Shown in pieces: positions 49,601 through 57,478 of a stretch of 64,000 nucleotides of DNA (position 1 is its first letter; the number at the start of each line of letters is the position of its first letter). Both the position numbers and the translations under genes were made by a program. This DNA is from Ruminococcus flavefaciens ATCC 19208 (GTDB lineage Bacteria; Bacillota; Clostridia; Oscillospirales; Ruminococcaceae): NCBI RefSeq assembly GCF_000518765.1, contig NZ_JAEF01000007.1:1-64000 (forward strand), in the 5' to 3' direction. A model generated the notes under the pieces. The model did not search any database. It was not told the origin of the DNA and was given only the letters and a program-made list of their open reading frames with translations.

Positions 49601-50815
49601 TTATGATTTATTATTTGCTGCTTCAAGAGCTTTCTCTTCTTCATTATCCGACTTGCCGAAGAGAAGCTTCAACACCACAGGTGTTACTATACTTGATACT
49701 ATAATGAGCAGTATAACAGCCGTAAAGTAAGACGAGTCGATGATGCCGAGTCCCAGTCCTTTGTTCGTAATAATAAGAGCTACCTCGCCTCTTGTCATCA
49801 TTCCTGCGCCTATTTTAAGGCATTCCTTCCAGCTGTACTTAAAGCACTTCGATACCAGTCCGCAGCCGATGACCTTGCTGAGCATTGCAACAAGAACAAA
49901 TCCGACCGAGAACACTATCATGCTCGAATCCACATTGCTGAAATCCGTTTTAAGTCCGATACCAACAAAGAATACGGGAGCGAAGAACATATATCCGTTG
50001 ATATTTACACGGCGGTCGATATACTCCGCATCACGGACATTGCACAGGATAATTCCCGCGATATACGCACCTGTGATATCAGCGATACCGAAATATCTCT
50101 CGGCAACATATGCCATGATAAAGCAAAGAGTTATAGCGATTATCGGTATACGTCTTGTATGAGCGTGTCTTTCATCATAGAATTTGAAAAGCTTATAGAA
50201 TATGTAGCCAAGAACCAGCGACAGCACAAGGAAAAGTCCGACCTTACCCGTAACGAGAAGTGTATTGCTGTTCGGATCCTTGAAGCCGAGAACAAATGTC
50301 AGCACTATCATTCCGATAACATCGTCAATGATAGCCGCACTTAGTATAGTCTGTCCCACACGTGTCTTGAGCTTGCCAAGCTCTTTCAGTACCTCTACCG
50401 TTATGCCTACCGAGGTAGCCGTCATGATACAGCCGATAAACACAGCCTTGAAGAATTCGTCCGAGCCGAACTCCGAAAATCCGTATATACACATATACAG
50501 CAGACTTCCGCCCACAAGCGGCACTAATACTCCCACACAGGCTATCATAAACGCCGCAAAGCCCGATTTTTTCAGTTCCTGAAGATTTGTTTCAAGACCT
50601 GCCGAGAACATTATAAGTATAACGCCTATCTCCGCCATCTGACTTATGAAATCAGAGGGCTGGACAAGTCCCCTCCACAGGCACGGACCTATGAACAGAC
50701 CTGCGATGATCTCTCCCACGACCATAGGCGCTTTCAGCCTTCTTGCAAGAAGTCCCGCACCCTTTGCACATATAAATATGACAGCAAGGTCTTTCAGGAT
50801 CATATAAGTTTCCAT
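49601..50815 (-). CDS. CPA2-family cation/proton antiporter
   Basis: A 404-residue integral membrane protein with about 12-13 helices, of the Na+/H+ or K+/H+ exchanger family PF00999. The start resembles KefB/NapA-like proteins: ICAKGAGLLARRLKAP, MVVGEIIAGLFIGP, IGVILIMFSAGLETNL, and the double-acid site in ILSAAIIDDVIGMIVLTF (Asp-Asp). MMTRGEVALIITNKGLGLGI follows. No C-terminal RCK domain. It probably helps pH or ion balance. AAAGGA ribosome site is 12 nt from the ATG. It has a consensus promoter and a hairpin in its leader. Confidence 0.93.
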   Translation of the reverse strand: METYMILKDLAVIFICAKGAGLLARRLKAPMVVGEIIAGLFIGPCLWRGLVQPSDFISQMAEIGVILIMFSAGLETNLQELKKSGFAAFMIACVGVLVPLVGGSLLYMCIYGFSEFGSDEFFKAVFIGCIMTATSVGITVEVLKELGKLKTRVGQTILSAAIIDDVIGMIVLTFVLGFKDPNSNTLLVTGKVGLFLVLSLVLGYIFYKLFKFYDERHAHTRRIPIIAITLCFIMAYVAERYFGIADITGAYIAGIILCNVRDAEYIDRRVNINGYMFFAPVFFVGIGLKTDFSNVDSSMIVFSVGFVLVAMLSKVIGCGLVSKCFKYSWKECLKIGAGMMTRGEVALIITNKGLGLGIIDSSYFTAVILLIIVSSIVTPVVLKLLFGKSDNEEEKALEAANNKS

Positions 50816-50842
50816 TCACATTCATATCCTTTCGCAAATAAA

Positions 50843-50860
50843 GGGAGCATAACAGCTCCC
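50843..50860 (-). promoter_or_regulatory. Leader hairpin of the antiporter gene
   Basis: On the minus strand, GGGAGC-tgttat-GCTCCC followed by TTTATTTGCG lies between promoter and ribosome site. The stem is short (6 bp) but GC-rich. It could attenuate transcription or stabilise the 5' end. Confidence 0.45.
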
Positions 50861-50870
50861 ATATAATTTT

Positions 50871-50899
50871 ATTATACTATGAAGTTTGTCAGATGTCAA
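50871..50899 (-). promoter_or_regulatory. Promoter of the antiporter gene
   Basis: On the minus strand, TTGACA (50899-50894), 17 nt, TATAAT (50876-50871). Confidence 0.85.
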
Positions 50900-50941
50900 C
50901 TTTTCTGAAAAAAATAACTTCAAAAAGCTTGAAAAAAATGC

Positions 50942-50970
50942 TTGACAAGCCCTGAATGAAATGGTATAAT
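50942..50970 (+). promoter_or_regulatory. Promoter of rpsF-ssb-rpsR
   Basis: TTGACA (50942-50947), 17 nt, TATAAT (50965-50970); an 86-nt leader follows. Confidence 0.88.
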
Positions 50971-51056
50971 ATTTGAGTATCTTGTGCAAACAGATACTAT
51001 TATTATCCTTGCCCACAGTAAGTTGTCGGGCATAATCCCAGAAGGAGGTGTGCTAA

Positions 51057-51353
51057 ATGGCAAAGGTATCCGCTAAGTATGAAGTAATGGTTGTTTTCAG
51101 CCTCAAGAACGGCGAAGAGCCAATGAAGGCTCTCGTAGAGAAGTTCAAGGAAAGAATCGAGCGTCACGCTGAAGCTGTTGAAGTCAACGAGGATTGGGGT
51201 AAGCGCAAGCTTGCATATCCTATCGAGGACGAGACTGAGGGTTACTATGTAATCTATACATTCCAGTCACAGCCTGATTATCCTGCTGAGCTTTCAAGAC
51301 GTCTCAACATCGCAGACGGCGTTCTTCGTTCACTCGTAACAGTTGTTGAATAA
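51057..51353 (+). CDS. rpsF: Ribosomal protein S6
   Basis: A 98-residue S6 of the 30S platform, which binds next to S18. KYEVMVVFSLKNGEEPMKAL at the start, WGKRKLAYPIEDETEGYYVI in the middle and LNIADGVLRSLVTVVE at the end are typical. No acidic tail is present. AAGGAGGTG ribosome site. First gene of the conserved rpsF-ssb-rpsR operon; in many bacteria the S6:S18 pair regulates this operon through its leader, but no clear S6:S18 motif was found here by eye. Confidence 0.98.
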   Translation: MAKVSAKYEVMVVFSLKNGEEPMKALVEKFKERIERHAEAVEVNEDWGKRKLAYPIEDETEGYYVIYTFQSQPDYPAELSRRLNIADGVLRSLVTVVE

Positions 51354-51382
51354 TTCTACTTCATTATTTAGGAGGCGGTCAG

Positions 51383-51901
51383 ATGAATAAGGTTATTTTA
51401 ATGGGCAGACTCACTGCTGATCCCGAGCTGAGACAGACTCAGAGCGGCATTGCTTCATGCAGATTCACCATTGCGGTGAACAGACGCTTTGTAGATAAGA
51501 ACAGCGGCGAAAGACAGGCTGATTTTATCACTTGTGTAGCATGGAGACAGCAGGCTGAATTCATCACCCGTTATTTCAATAAGGGCAGCATGATCTGTGT
51601 TGAGGGCAACCTCAGAACAGGAAGCTATCAGGACAAAAACCACTCAGATGTAACTCATTACACCACAGAGGTATTTGTTGATAACGTTGAATTCACGGGT
51701 TCAAAGTCAGAGTCAGGCACTGGCGGCGGTTATCAGAATAACGGCGGCTACGGTGCTCCCCAGAACAATTACAATAACAATTATTCCGCTCCTCCGCAGC
51801 AGGCAGCTCCACAACAGCCCGCTCAAGGTAATGACAGTATGTCTTACGGCAACCTCAGTGATTTCGAGGAAATACTCAGTGACGGCGACGTACCGTTCTG
51901 A
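51383..51901 (+). CDS. ssb: Single-stranded DNA-binding protein
   Basis: A 172-residue SSB. The OB-fold occupies about residues 1-108 (NKVILMGRLTADPELRQTQS, RFTIAVNRRF, DFITCVAWRQQAEFI, YTTEVFVDNVEF). A Gly/Asn/Gln/Pro-rich flexible linker leads to the acidic tip SDGDVPF, which binds partner proteins of replication and repair. Its place between rpsF and rpsR is the usual one. AGGAGGC ribosome site. Confidence 0.97.
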   Translation: MNKVILMGRLTADPELRQTQSGIASCRFTIAVNRRFVDKNSGERQADFITCVAWRQQAEFITRYFNKGSMICVEGNLRTGSYQDKNHSDVTHYTTEVFVDNVEFTGSKSESGTGGGYQNNGGYGAPQNNYNNNYSAPPQQAAPQQPAQGNDSMSYGNLSDFEEILSDGDVPF

Positions 51902-51940
51902 GTCAGTTAACTTTACTTTATTACGATAGGAGGAAAAGTC

Positions 51941-52183
51941 ATGGAAAAGGAAAGAAATGCCCGTCCGGCAAAGAAGCCTCGCAAGAAGGTTTGCATGTTC
52001 TGCGCTGACAGAATCGAAAAGATCGATTATAAGGATCTCGCTAAGCTCAGAAAGTGCATGACTGAGAGAGCTAAGATTCTTCCAAGACGTGTAACAGGCA
52101 CTTGCGCTTACCACCAGCGTGAGCTCACAGTTGCTATCAAGAGAGCAAGACACATCGCTCTGCTTCCTTACATCAGCGACTAA
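51941..52183 (+). CDS. rpsR: Ribosomal protein S18
   Basis: An 80-residue S18. Core motif [20 protein letters not shown] then [20 protein letters not shown] and the end [13 protein letters not shown]. Cys residues at CMFC, KCM and TCAYH form the zinc-type (C+) variant. Ends the rpsF-ssb-rpsR operon, closed by a strong terminator. AGGAGGA ribosome site. Confidence 0.98.
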   Translation: MEKERNARPAKKPRKKVCMFCADRIEKIDYKDLAKLRKCMTERAKILPRRVTGTCAYHQRELTVAIKRARHIALLPYISD

Positions 52184-52194
52184 TCATAAAATTC

Positions 52195-52220
52195 AAGGGA
52201 GGCATTATGCCTCCCTTTTT
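52195..52220 (+). terminator. Terminator of rpsF-ssb-rpsR
   Basis: AAGGGAGGC (52195-52203) / GCCTCCCTT (52209-52217), followed by TTT. Confidence 0.93.
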
Positions 52221-52288
52221 GCATATCCACAAAACAGCTTCTTATGTAACGCTCCTTACGGCATCGGCAAAGGAGCGGTCAAATGGGT

Positions 52289-52507
52289 CTATCTGTCGAT
52301 ATTCTGTACAGCGAGCTCCTCATCTCTGCGGAAAAGAAGAGATATGCACCATACTGCCGAGATAGCTACAAGTATGAAAACTGCACGGCTTATGACACTG
52401 TCAGCACCGCCGAAAAGCCATGCTACCATGTCAAATTCAAAAATACCGACTAAGCCCCAGTTTATTCCTCCGATTATCAGAAGAATAAGAGCAAGTTTGT
52501 CCCACAT
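52289..52507 (-). CDS. DUF378 (YuzA-like) small membrane protein
   Basis: A 72-residue protein with two hydrophobic helices (about 4-24 and 38-58). The motif ALILLIIGGINWGLVGIFEF followed by the short FGGADSVISRAVFILVAIS stretch is diagnostic of DUF378. Function unknown; other members are small integral membrane proteins. AGAGGTG ribosome site. It is divergently placed to the NERD gene, with a 123-nt gap. Confidence 0.92.
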   Translation of the reverse strand: MWDKLALILLIIGGINWGLVGIFEFDMVAWLFGGADSVISRAVFILVAISAVWCISLLFRRDEELAVQNIDR

Positions 52508-52630
52508 ATTGAGAACACCTCTTTATTCGGGATTTTGAAACCACTGACGGCGGATAAATACCGCTCTTCACTGGTACAAATGTATTATAACCGCAAAATT
52601 CAGGATTATTCATTTTTAAGGAGAAAAAAT

Positions 52631-53278
52631 ATGTTTCTGTATAATATGTCACTTATATCCTTTGACAAAAAAACATGGATAATGATAGCCGTGATCGCTG
52701 CCGCAGTACTTCTGCTCCTTCTTTATATATCCGTACATTTCAGCAAAGGCAAGCGCAAGGGCAGAGCTGCCGAGCGTAAGGTTGGAAAGTACCTGAAAAA
52801 ACTTGGCAAAAAGGACAGGATAAGGATAATCAACAATGCTTATCTCCCACTTTACAACAAAGCCTGCGAGGTAGACCACCTTGTTTTCGGACGTTTCGGC
52901 GTACTGGTCGTTGAGACAAAGGGTATTTCGGGCACTGTAACAGGCAGCGGCAAGAATCTGACTCACACCATAGGCAGCAAGACTCATAAATTCTACAACC
53001 CTCAGCTCCAGAACAAGACCCACATGGATAACGTTATCCACCACCTGAAAAAAGGCGGTTTCGAGAATACTCCCGTTAACGGTGCGGTAGTATTCTCCGC
53101 AAAGGATATTGATTTCCCGTCAGAAATAGGCATGGACTTAAAGGGACTTGAAAAATTCTACAATTCACTTCCTGATGCAGGCTGCAATCAGGATATACTC
53201 TACCACTACTTCATAAAAATGCAGGTAAGGAACCCATTGAAGAAGATGTGGATAAGAACACGCAAAAAAAACGACTGA
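52631..53278 (+). CDS. Membrane-anchored NERD-domain protein
   Basis: A 215-residue protein with one N-terminal helix (about 15-35), then a basic stretch (KGKRKGRAAERKVGKYLKKL) and a nuclease-related NERD domain (about 50-150). The NERD signature is present: NNAYLPL, CEVDHLVFGRFGVLVVETKG (the D and ExK of the nuclease core), GSKTHKFYNPQLQNKTHMDN and VNGAVVFS. It may process DNA or RNA near the membrane; members are poorly studied. AAGGAG 8 nt upstream decides this start over an in-frame ATG at 52535. The GH53 gene follows after 29 nt. Confidence 0.88.
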   Translation: MFLYNMSLISFDKKTWIMIAVIAAAVLLLLLYISVHFSKGKRKGRAAERKVGKYLKKLGKKDRIRIINNAYLPLYNKACEVDHLVFGRFGVLVVETKGISGTVTGSGKNLTHTIGSKTHKFYNPQLQNKTHMDNVIHHLKKGGFENTPVNGAVVFSAKDIDFPSEIGMDLKGLEKFYNSLPDAGCNQDILYHYFIKMQVRNPLKKMWIRTRKKND

Positions 53279-53307
53279 TAACAGCCACATATCAAAAGGA
53301 GTTTATT

Positions 53308-54894
53308 ATGAAATTCAAAGGTTTTATCGCACTGGCATCAGCTGCGCTGATAGCCTTTCCCTCTGCATTATGCACCGATATCAGTTCAAAGACATCTGCT
53401 GCTGTAAACATAAACTCAGTTACTTTCACAAACTTCGACAACCGCATAAACGGCGGTGAGCCCATACGCGGTGTGGATATATCCTCTATTATCTCCATTG
53501 AAGAAGCAGGCGTGAAATTCTTCGATGACAACGGAAACGAGCAGGATATCTTCAAGACACTTGCCGACCACGGCGTAAACTATATTCGTGTAAGGATATG
53601 GAATGAGCCAAACGACGGCAATGGCAACAGCTATGGCGGCGGACACTCTGACCTCGAAACTGCTGTAAAAATAGGCAAACGTGCAGCAAAGTACGGTATG
53701 AAGCTCCTTGCCGATATACAGTATTCCGACTTCTGGGCTGACCCTGCAAAGCAGACTCGCCCCAAGTACTGGCAGCCACACGACCACAACAAGCTCAAGA
53801 CCGAGATATACAACTGGACCTCATGGGTAGTGAAGTACCTCACAGAAAACGGCAGCGATATCGGCATGGTGCAGATAGGCAATGAAACGAACTGCTTCTT
53901 CTGCGACGAAAAGGATATGTACCAGATATGCGACCTGTTTTCAAGCGGAGAAAAGGCAGTCCGCGACTATAACAGGAATATCCTCATCGCTCATCACTTT
54001 GCAAATCCGGGCAGCGGTCACTTTGACTGGTACGCTCAGGTAATGAACGAGTGCAACCTTGATTACGATGTTTTCGCCTGCTCATATTACTCCTACTGGC
54101 ACGGCTCACTGGACAATATGCAGAAAATACTTACAGGCATAGGAAATAAGTACAACAAGTACGTTATGGTAGTCGAGACCGCTTATCCATACACCAACGA
54201 GGACGGCGACACCTTCGGCAATACCGTAACATCAAGCACCAAAGATGTAGACCTGAGATACCCTATATCCATTGAAGGACAGGCAAAGGCTCTTACCGAC
54301 GTATTCCAGACTGTTGCCAACTGCAACGGTCACGGTATCGGCGTGTTCTACTGGGAGCCTGCATGGCTGGGAGTCCCCGATATACCGTGGCAGCAGCAGA
54401 AACAGCTCTGGGAAAAATACGGTTCAGGCTGGGCAACGGCAACTGCCGGGAATTACGACAAAGACGCCACCGAGACAGGAGGTTCTTCCTTTGATAATCA
54501 GGCTCTTTTCGACTTTCACGGCAAGCCTTTGGATTCGCTGGACGTATTCCTCAACATCTACCCTCAGAAAAAGCCTGTAGTAACTACCACAACCACTACT
54601 ACAACGACCACCACTACGACTACGACAACAACATCGACCACTACGACCACAACAACTACTACCGAGCCAATACAGACAAAGGATATAATTCTCGGTGATA
54701 TCAACAACGATGAAATTATCGACGTATATGACGTTGTGGCACTGAGAAAGGCTATCGTAGCAGGAAATAAGTCCGCAGAGCTCGACCTCAACGGTGATAA
54801 TGAGGTCGGAGTCGCAGACCTTGTGAAGCTCCAGCGTTATATCTTAGGATATGCCGACAGTGACCTCACATACAAGACAATTATCGTAAAATAA
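53308..54894 (+). CDS. Secreted GH53 endo-beta-1,4-galactanase with dockerin
   Basis: A 528-residue protein: signal peptide (to about residue 30), GH53 catalytic domain (about 45-410; RGVDISSIISIEEAG, GVNYIRVRIWNEP, KLLADIQYSDFWADPAKQ), acid/base Glu in QIGNETN and nucleophile Glu in VVETAYPYT, a Thr-rich linker (about 430-460) and a dockerin (DINNDEIIDVYDVVALRKAI, DLNGDNEVGVADLVKLQRYI). It cuts beta-1,4-galactan of pectic arabinogalactan as a cellulosome enzyme. AAAGGAGT ribosome site. An in-frame ATG 60 nt upstream overlaps the NERD gene and is rejected. Confidence 0.96.
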   Translation: MKFKGFIALASAALIAFPSALCTDISSKTSAAVNINSVTFTNFDNRINGGEPIRGVDISSIISIEEAGVKFFDDNGNEQDIFKTLADHGVNYIRVRIWNEPNDGNGNSYGGGHSDLETAVKIGKRAAKYGMKLLADIQYSDFWADPAKQTRPKYWQPHDHNKLKTEIYNWTSWVVKYLTENGSDIGMVQIGNETNCFFCDEKDMYQICDLFSSGEKAVRDYNRNILIAHHFANPGSGHFDWYAQVMNECNLDYDVFACSYYSYWHGSLDNMQKILTGIGNKYNKYVMVVETAYPYTNEDGDTFGNTVTSSTKDVDLRYPISIEGQAKALTDVFQTVANCNGHGIGVFYWEPAWLGVPDIPWQQQKQLWEKYGSGWATATAGNYDKDATETGGSSFDNQALFDFHGKPLDSLDVFLNIYPQKKPVVTTTTTTTTTTTTTTTTTSTTTTTTTTTEPIQTKDIILGDINNDEIIDVYDVVALRKAIVAGNKSAELDLNGDNEVGVADLVKLQRYILGYADSDLTYKTIIVK

Positions 54895-54899
54895 TGGCA

Positions 54900-54927
54900 A
54901 AGCCGCTGCAATTGCAGCGGCTTTTTT
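54900..54927 (+). terminator. Terminator of the GH53 gene
   Basis: AAGCCGCTGCA / TGCAGCGGCTT around a central AT, followed by TTTT. Confidence 0.93.
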
Positions 54928-54947
54928 GCGTAAAAATATGATTACCC

Positions 54948-55138
54948 TATGAATGGGTTTCCAAAGGGTTCATAACCCTTTGGCAGAGTCCAGAGACAGC
55001 GTCTCTGGTCGCTGTTCCAAGCTTTTAAAGAACAGCGAAATAATAAAAAAGCGCACCGCAAGGGTGAATTCCGAAAACAATCCAGTGAATTGTTTTCGGA
55101 AGAGGGACGCCCTGCAAGAGAGGGCGTCCCTGCCAGTT
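54948..55138 (+). repeat. Hairpin-cassette dispersed repeat, partial copy R3
   Basis: Shares the 5' half with R2: CCAAAGGG/CCCTTTGG, CCAGAGAC/GTCTCTGG (in R2 CCAGAGGC/GCCTTTGG), CGCTGTTC/GAACAGCG, and the TTCCGAAAACAAT hairpin with loop CCAGTGA. It then joins a short GGGACGCCCT/AGGGCGTCCC hairpin and lacks the rest. That last hairpin lies 3' of the minus-strand phosphatase gene. Confidence 0.85.
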
Positions 55139-55139
55139 A

Positions 55140-55784
55140 TCACTTCAAAATGATTTCCGCGATATTCTCAGGCTTTTCCGCGATAAATTCCGCACCCTCG
55201 GCTTCAAGCTCGGCGCGTCCGCGGAACCCCCATGCACAGCCTATACAGGGTATACCTGCATTCTTCGCAGTCTGCACATCAACGTTGCTGTCACCTATCA
55301 TGTATACCTCGTTCTCCTCATCGGGAAGAACTGAAAATATCTCGATAAGTATAGCACTGTCGGGCTTTGTGGGTCTGTAATCTACACCGCCAAGCACCTT
55401 CACGAAATCAATATCGGGCAGAAGCTCCCAGACTATCTCTCTTGCAACGTCCTCCAGCTTATTTGTAGCCACAGCAAGTATGACTCCGCTGCTTTTAAGC
55501 TTCTCCATAGTCTCTTTCATTCCGTCATACAGCCTTGTCTTGTCAAGATAATGCTCGGAATAATACTCTTTGAAAAGCCTATGCAGCTCCGCAGCCTTAT
55601 CCTTTTTATCATCGTGAAGAGCACGTTCACAAAGCTTCTTCGCACCGTTTCCCACCATTTTCTTATACGCTTCGTAGTCATGTGTGGGACAGCCAAGCTT
55701 TTCAAGCCCGTAATTAACTGCGTCACCCAGATCGCAAATAGTATCGGCAATAGTGCCGTCAAGGTCAAATACAGCTGTTTTCAT
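55140..55784 (-). CDS. HAD phosphatase, phosphoglycolate-phosphatase-like
   Basis: A 214-residue HAD enzyme. Motif I FDLDGTIADTICDLGDAVN, motif II VATNKL, motif III Lys in RPTKPDSAI, motif IV MIGDSNVDVQTAKNAG. The cap is a four-helix type 1 cap (about 18-85). This matches the Gph/PGP subgroup, but substrate choice is uncertain, so no symbol is given. It starts 4 nt after the hslO stop, with AGGGGAG inside the hslO end, so it is translationally coupled. Confidence 0.9.
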   Translation of the reverse strand: MKTAVFDLDGTIADTICDLGDAVNYGLEKLGCPTHDYEAYKKMVGNGAKKLCERALHDDKKDKAAELHRLFKEYYSEHYLDKTRLYDGMKETMEKLKSSGVILAVATNKLEDVAREIVWELLPDIDFVKVLGGVDYRPTKPDSAILIEIFSVLPDEENEVYMIGDSNVDVQTAKNAGIPCIGCAWGFRGRAELEAEGAEFIAEKPENIAEIILK

Positions 55785-55788
55785 GTTC

Positions 55789-56661
55789 TCACTCCCCTAT
55801 AAGTCCGCGTATCTCATCAGGAGTGAATACATACTCCCTGCCGCAGAAATGGCAGCTTACAGAGGTATCCTTTCCCTCGTCCGCAATGGACTTCAGCTCG
55901 TCCTTTCCGATGCTGATGAGGACTTTCTCTGTGCGTTCACGGCTGCAATCGCACTTGTACTCAGGATGAGCAGTATCGAGCACATTAGGCTCAAGTCCGT
56001 CAAGAAGCATATTTGCTATCTCTTCGGGAGTTATACCCTCGTCCAGCATCTGTGAAACAGGGCGTATCTTCGCCACATTCTTCTCGATAGTATCAATGCA
56101 CTTCTCGTCAGCAAAGGGCAGGAGCTGAACAAGGAAACCGCCTGCTGCCTTAACTGTAAGATCTGGATTTACAAGCACACCGAGACTGCACACCGTAGGT
56201 ATCTGCTCGCTTGTAGCGTAATAGCTTGCGATATCCTCAGCTATCTCACCCGAAACAAGAGGTATAACGCCAACATACGGCTCTTTCAGTCCCATATCCT
56301 TGACTACGGACAGAGTACCGTCTCTGCCCACTGCGCCGCCCACATCGAGCTTTCCCTGCGCATTCAGCGGAAGCTCCACAACAGGATTGTTCACGCAGCT
56401 TTTCACATTGCCCCAGCTGTCAGCAACTGCAACCAGCTGTCCCGAAGGACCGCCGCCGTCAACTCTCAGGGTAACGCTGTCGTCATCACCCTTGAGCATA
56501 TAGCCCATAAGTGAAGCCGCTATTGAAAGTCTGCCAAGACCTGCCGTAATAACAGCAGATGTCTTGTGTATGCGTTCTATCTCCGAAACTATATCCTTAG
56601 CATCAAGTACCTCTGCAAAAGCCGAACCGTCAGCAGAGATAGCTCTGTATAAATTACCCAT
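55789..56661 (-). CDS. hslO: Redox-regulated chaperone Hsp33
   Basis: A 290-residue Hsp33. The N-terminal substrate-binding domain has GRLSIAASLMGYML, RVDGGGPSGQLVAVADSWGN and VKDMGLKEPYVGVIPLVSGE, and the C-terminal zinc switch has CDCSRER then CHFCGREY, the four redox Cys. Oxidation releases zinc and activates holdase function. An in-frame ATG 51 nt upstream would overlap the methyltransferase gene and is rejected; AAAGGATAAGG supports MGNLYRAISADG as start. Confidence 0.97.
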   Translation of the reverse strand: MGNLYRAISADGSAFAEVLDAKDIVSEIERIHKTSAVITAGLGRLSIAASLMGYMLKGDDDSVTLRVDGGGPSGQLVAVADSWGNVKSCVNNPVVELPLNAQGKLDVGGAVGRDGTLSVVKDMGLKEPYVGVIPLVSGEIAEDIASYYATSEQIPTVCSLGVLVNPDLTVKAAGGFLVQLLPFADEKCIDTIEKNVAKIRPVSQMLDEGITPEEIANMLLDGLEPNVLDTAHPEYKCDCSRERTEKVLISIGKDELKSIADEGKDTSVSCHFCGREYVFTPDEIRGLIGE

Positions 56662-56674
56662 TTTCCTTATCCTT

Positions 56675-57442
56675 TCAATATTTCTGACCGCTTCTGATAC
56701 ATCTTGCCGCATAGACTATACGCTGTGAAGTCTCGCAGGGCGGCTCAAAGGTATCATCTCCGTACTTTGCCAGAACCTCAAATCCGCACTCTTTAAGCAG
56801 AGCCTCAATATCCTCTTCACTGTAAGCCTTTTCCGAGAAGCCGTCGGAGCTCCGTGAATAGAGTCCGTTTTCTTCGCGCTCAAAGAATTCAAGCTCCATT
56901 TTAACCTCGAGAGTATCTGGATCAAGAGTATTCTCCCAGACACAGTAAACGTTCTCGGTCTCATATGTAAAGGTATTGTTCGCCAGTATTTCGCGGTGCT
57001 TGTAGGGAGTGTTCACATCGAATATGAAAAGTCCGTCCTGCTCCGAGAAAAACGCCACATTCTCGAATACCTTTTTCACATCGTCAAGGCTCGCAAGGTG
57101 ATTGATACTGTCAAGGGCACAGACTGTTATATCCACAGTCCCGAACATATCCAGCTTACGCATATCCTGACAGAGATACTGTATATTCAGTCCGCTGTCG
57201 AACTTCTTATCAAGAGCTATGCCCAGCATCTCATCAGAGTTATCAACTCCGATAACATCGTACCCCAGACCTGCCATGACCTCGGATATACTTCCCGTAC
57301 CGCAGGCAAGGTCAAGGAGGATATTCTCCTTTGTAGTCTTGAACTTCTGTATTATGCCGTGGAAAAACTCTCCGCGGCGCTTATAGTCTATATTCGCCGT
57401 AAGCTCGTCATAATAACGTGCAAACGCACTGTATCCGCTCAT
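56675..57442 (-). CDS. Class I SAM-dependent methyltransferase
   Basis: A 255-residue methyltransferase. Motif I is LLDLACGTGSISEVM (about 41-55), the acidic loop is VIGVDNSDEML, and post-I TVCALDSINHLASLDDV gives the catalytic region. The SAM-binding fold of about 150 residues is followed by a beta-rich cap typical of the bacterial group found next to hslO or cytochrome-like genes. The substrate is unknown. It lies 13 nt upstream of hslO in the same direction. Confidence 0.9.
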   Translation of the reverse strand: MSGYSAFARYYDELTANIDYKRRGEFFHGIIQKFKTTKENILLDLACGTGSISEVMAGLGYDVIGVDNSDEMLGIALDKKFDSGLNIQYLCQDMRKLDMFGTVDITVCALDSINHLASLDDVKKVFENVAFFSEQDGLFIFDVNTPYKHREILANNTFTYETENVYCVWENTLDPDTLEVKMELEFFEREENGLYSRSSDGFSEKAYSEEDIEALLKECGFEVLAKYGDDTFEPPCETSQRIVYAARCIRSGQKY

Positions 57443-57478
57443 ATTTTATATTCCTTTCTCAGGAAATCAGCCAAAGTT

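Noticed and set aside
56662-56712. 17-residue N-terminal extension of Hsp33 overlapping the methyltransferase
   Set aside because: The normal Hsp33 start MGNLYRAI has AAAGGATAAGG upstream; the overlap is not needed.
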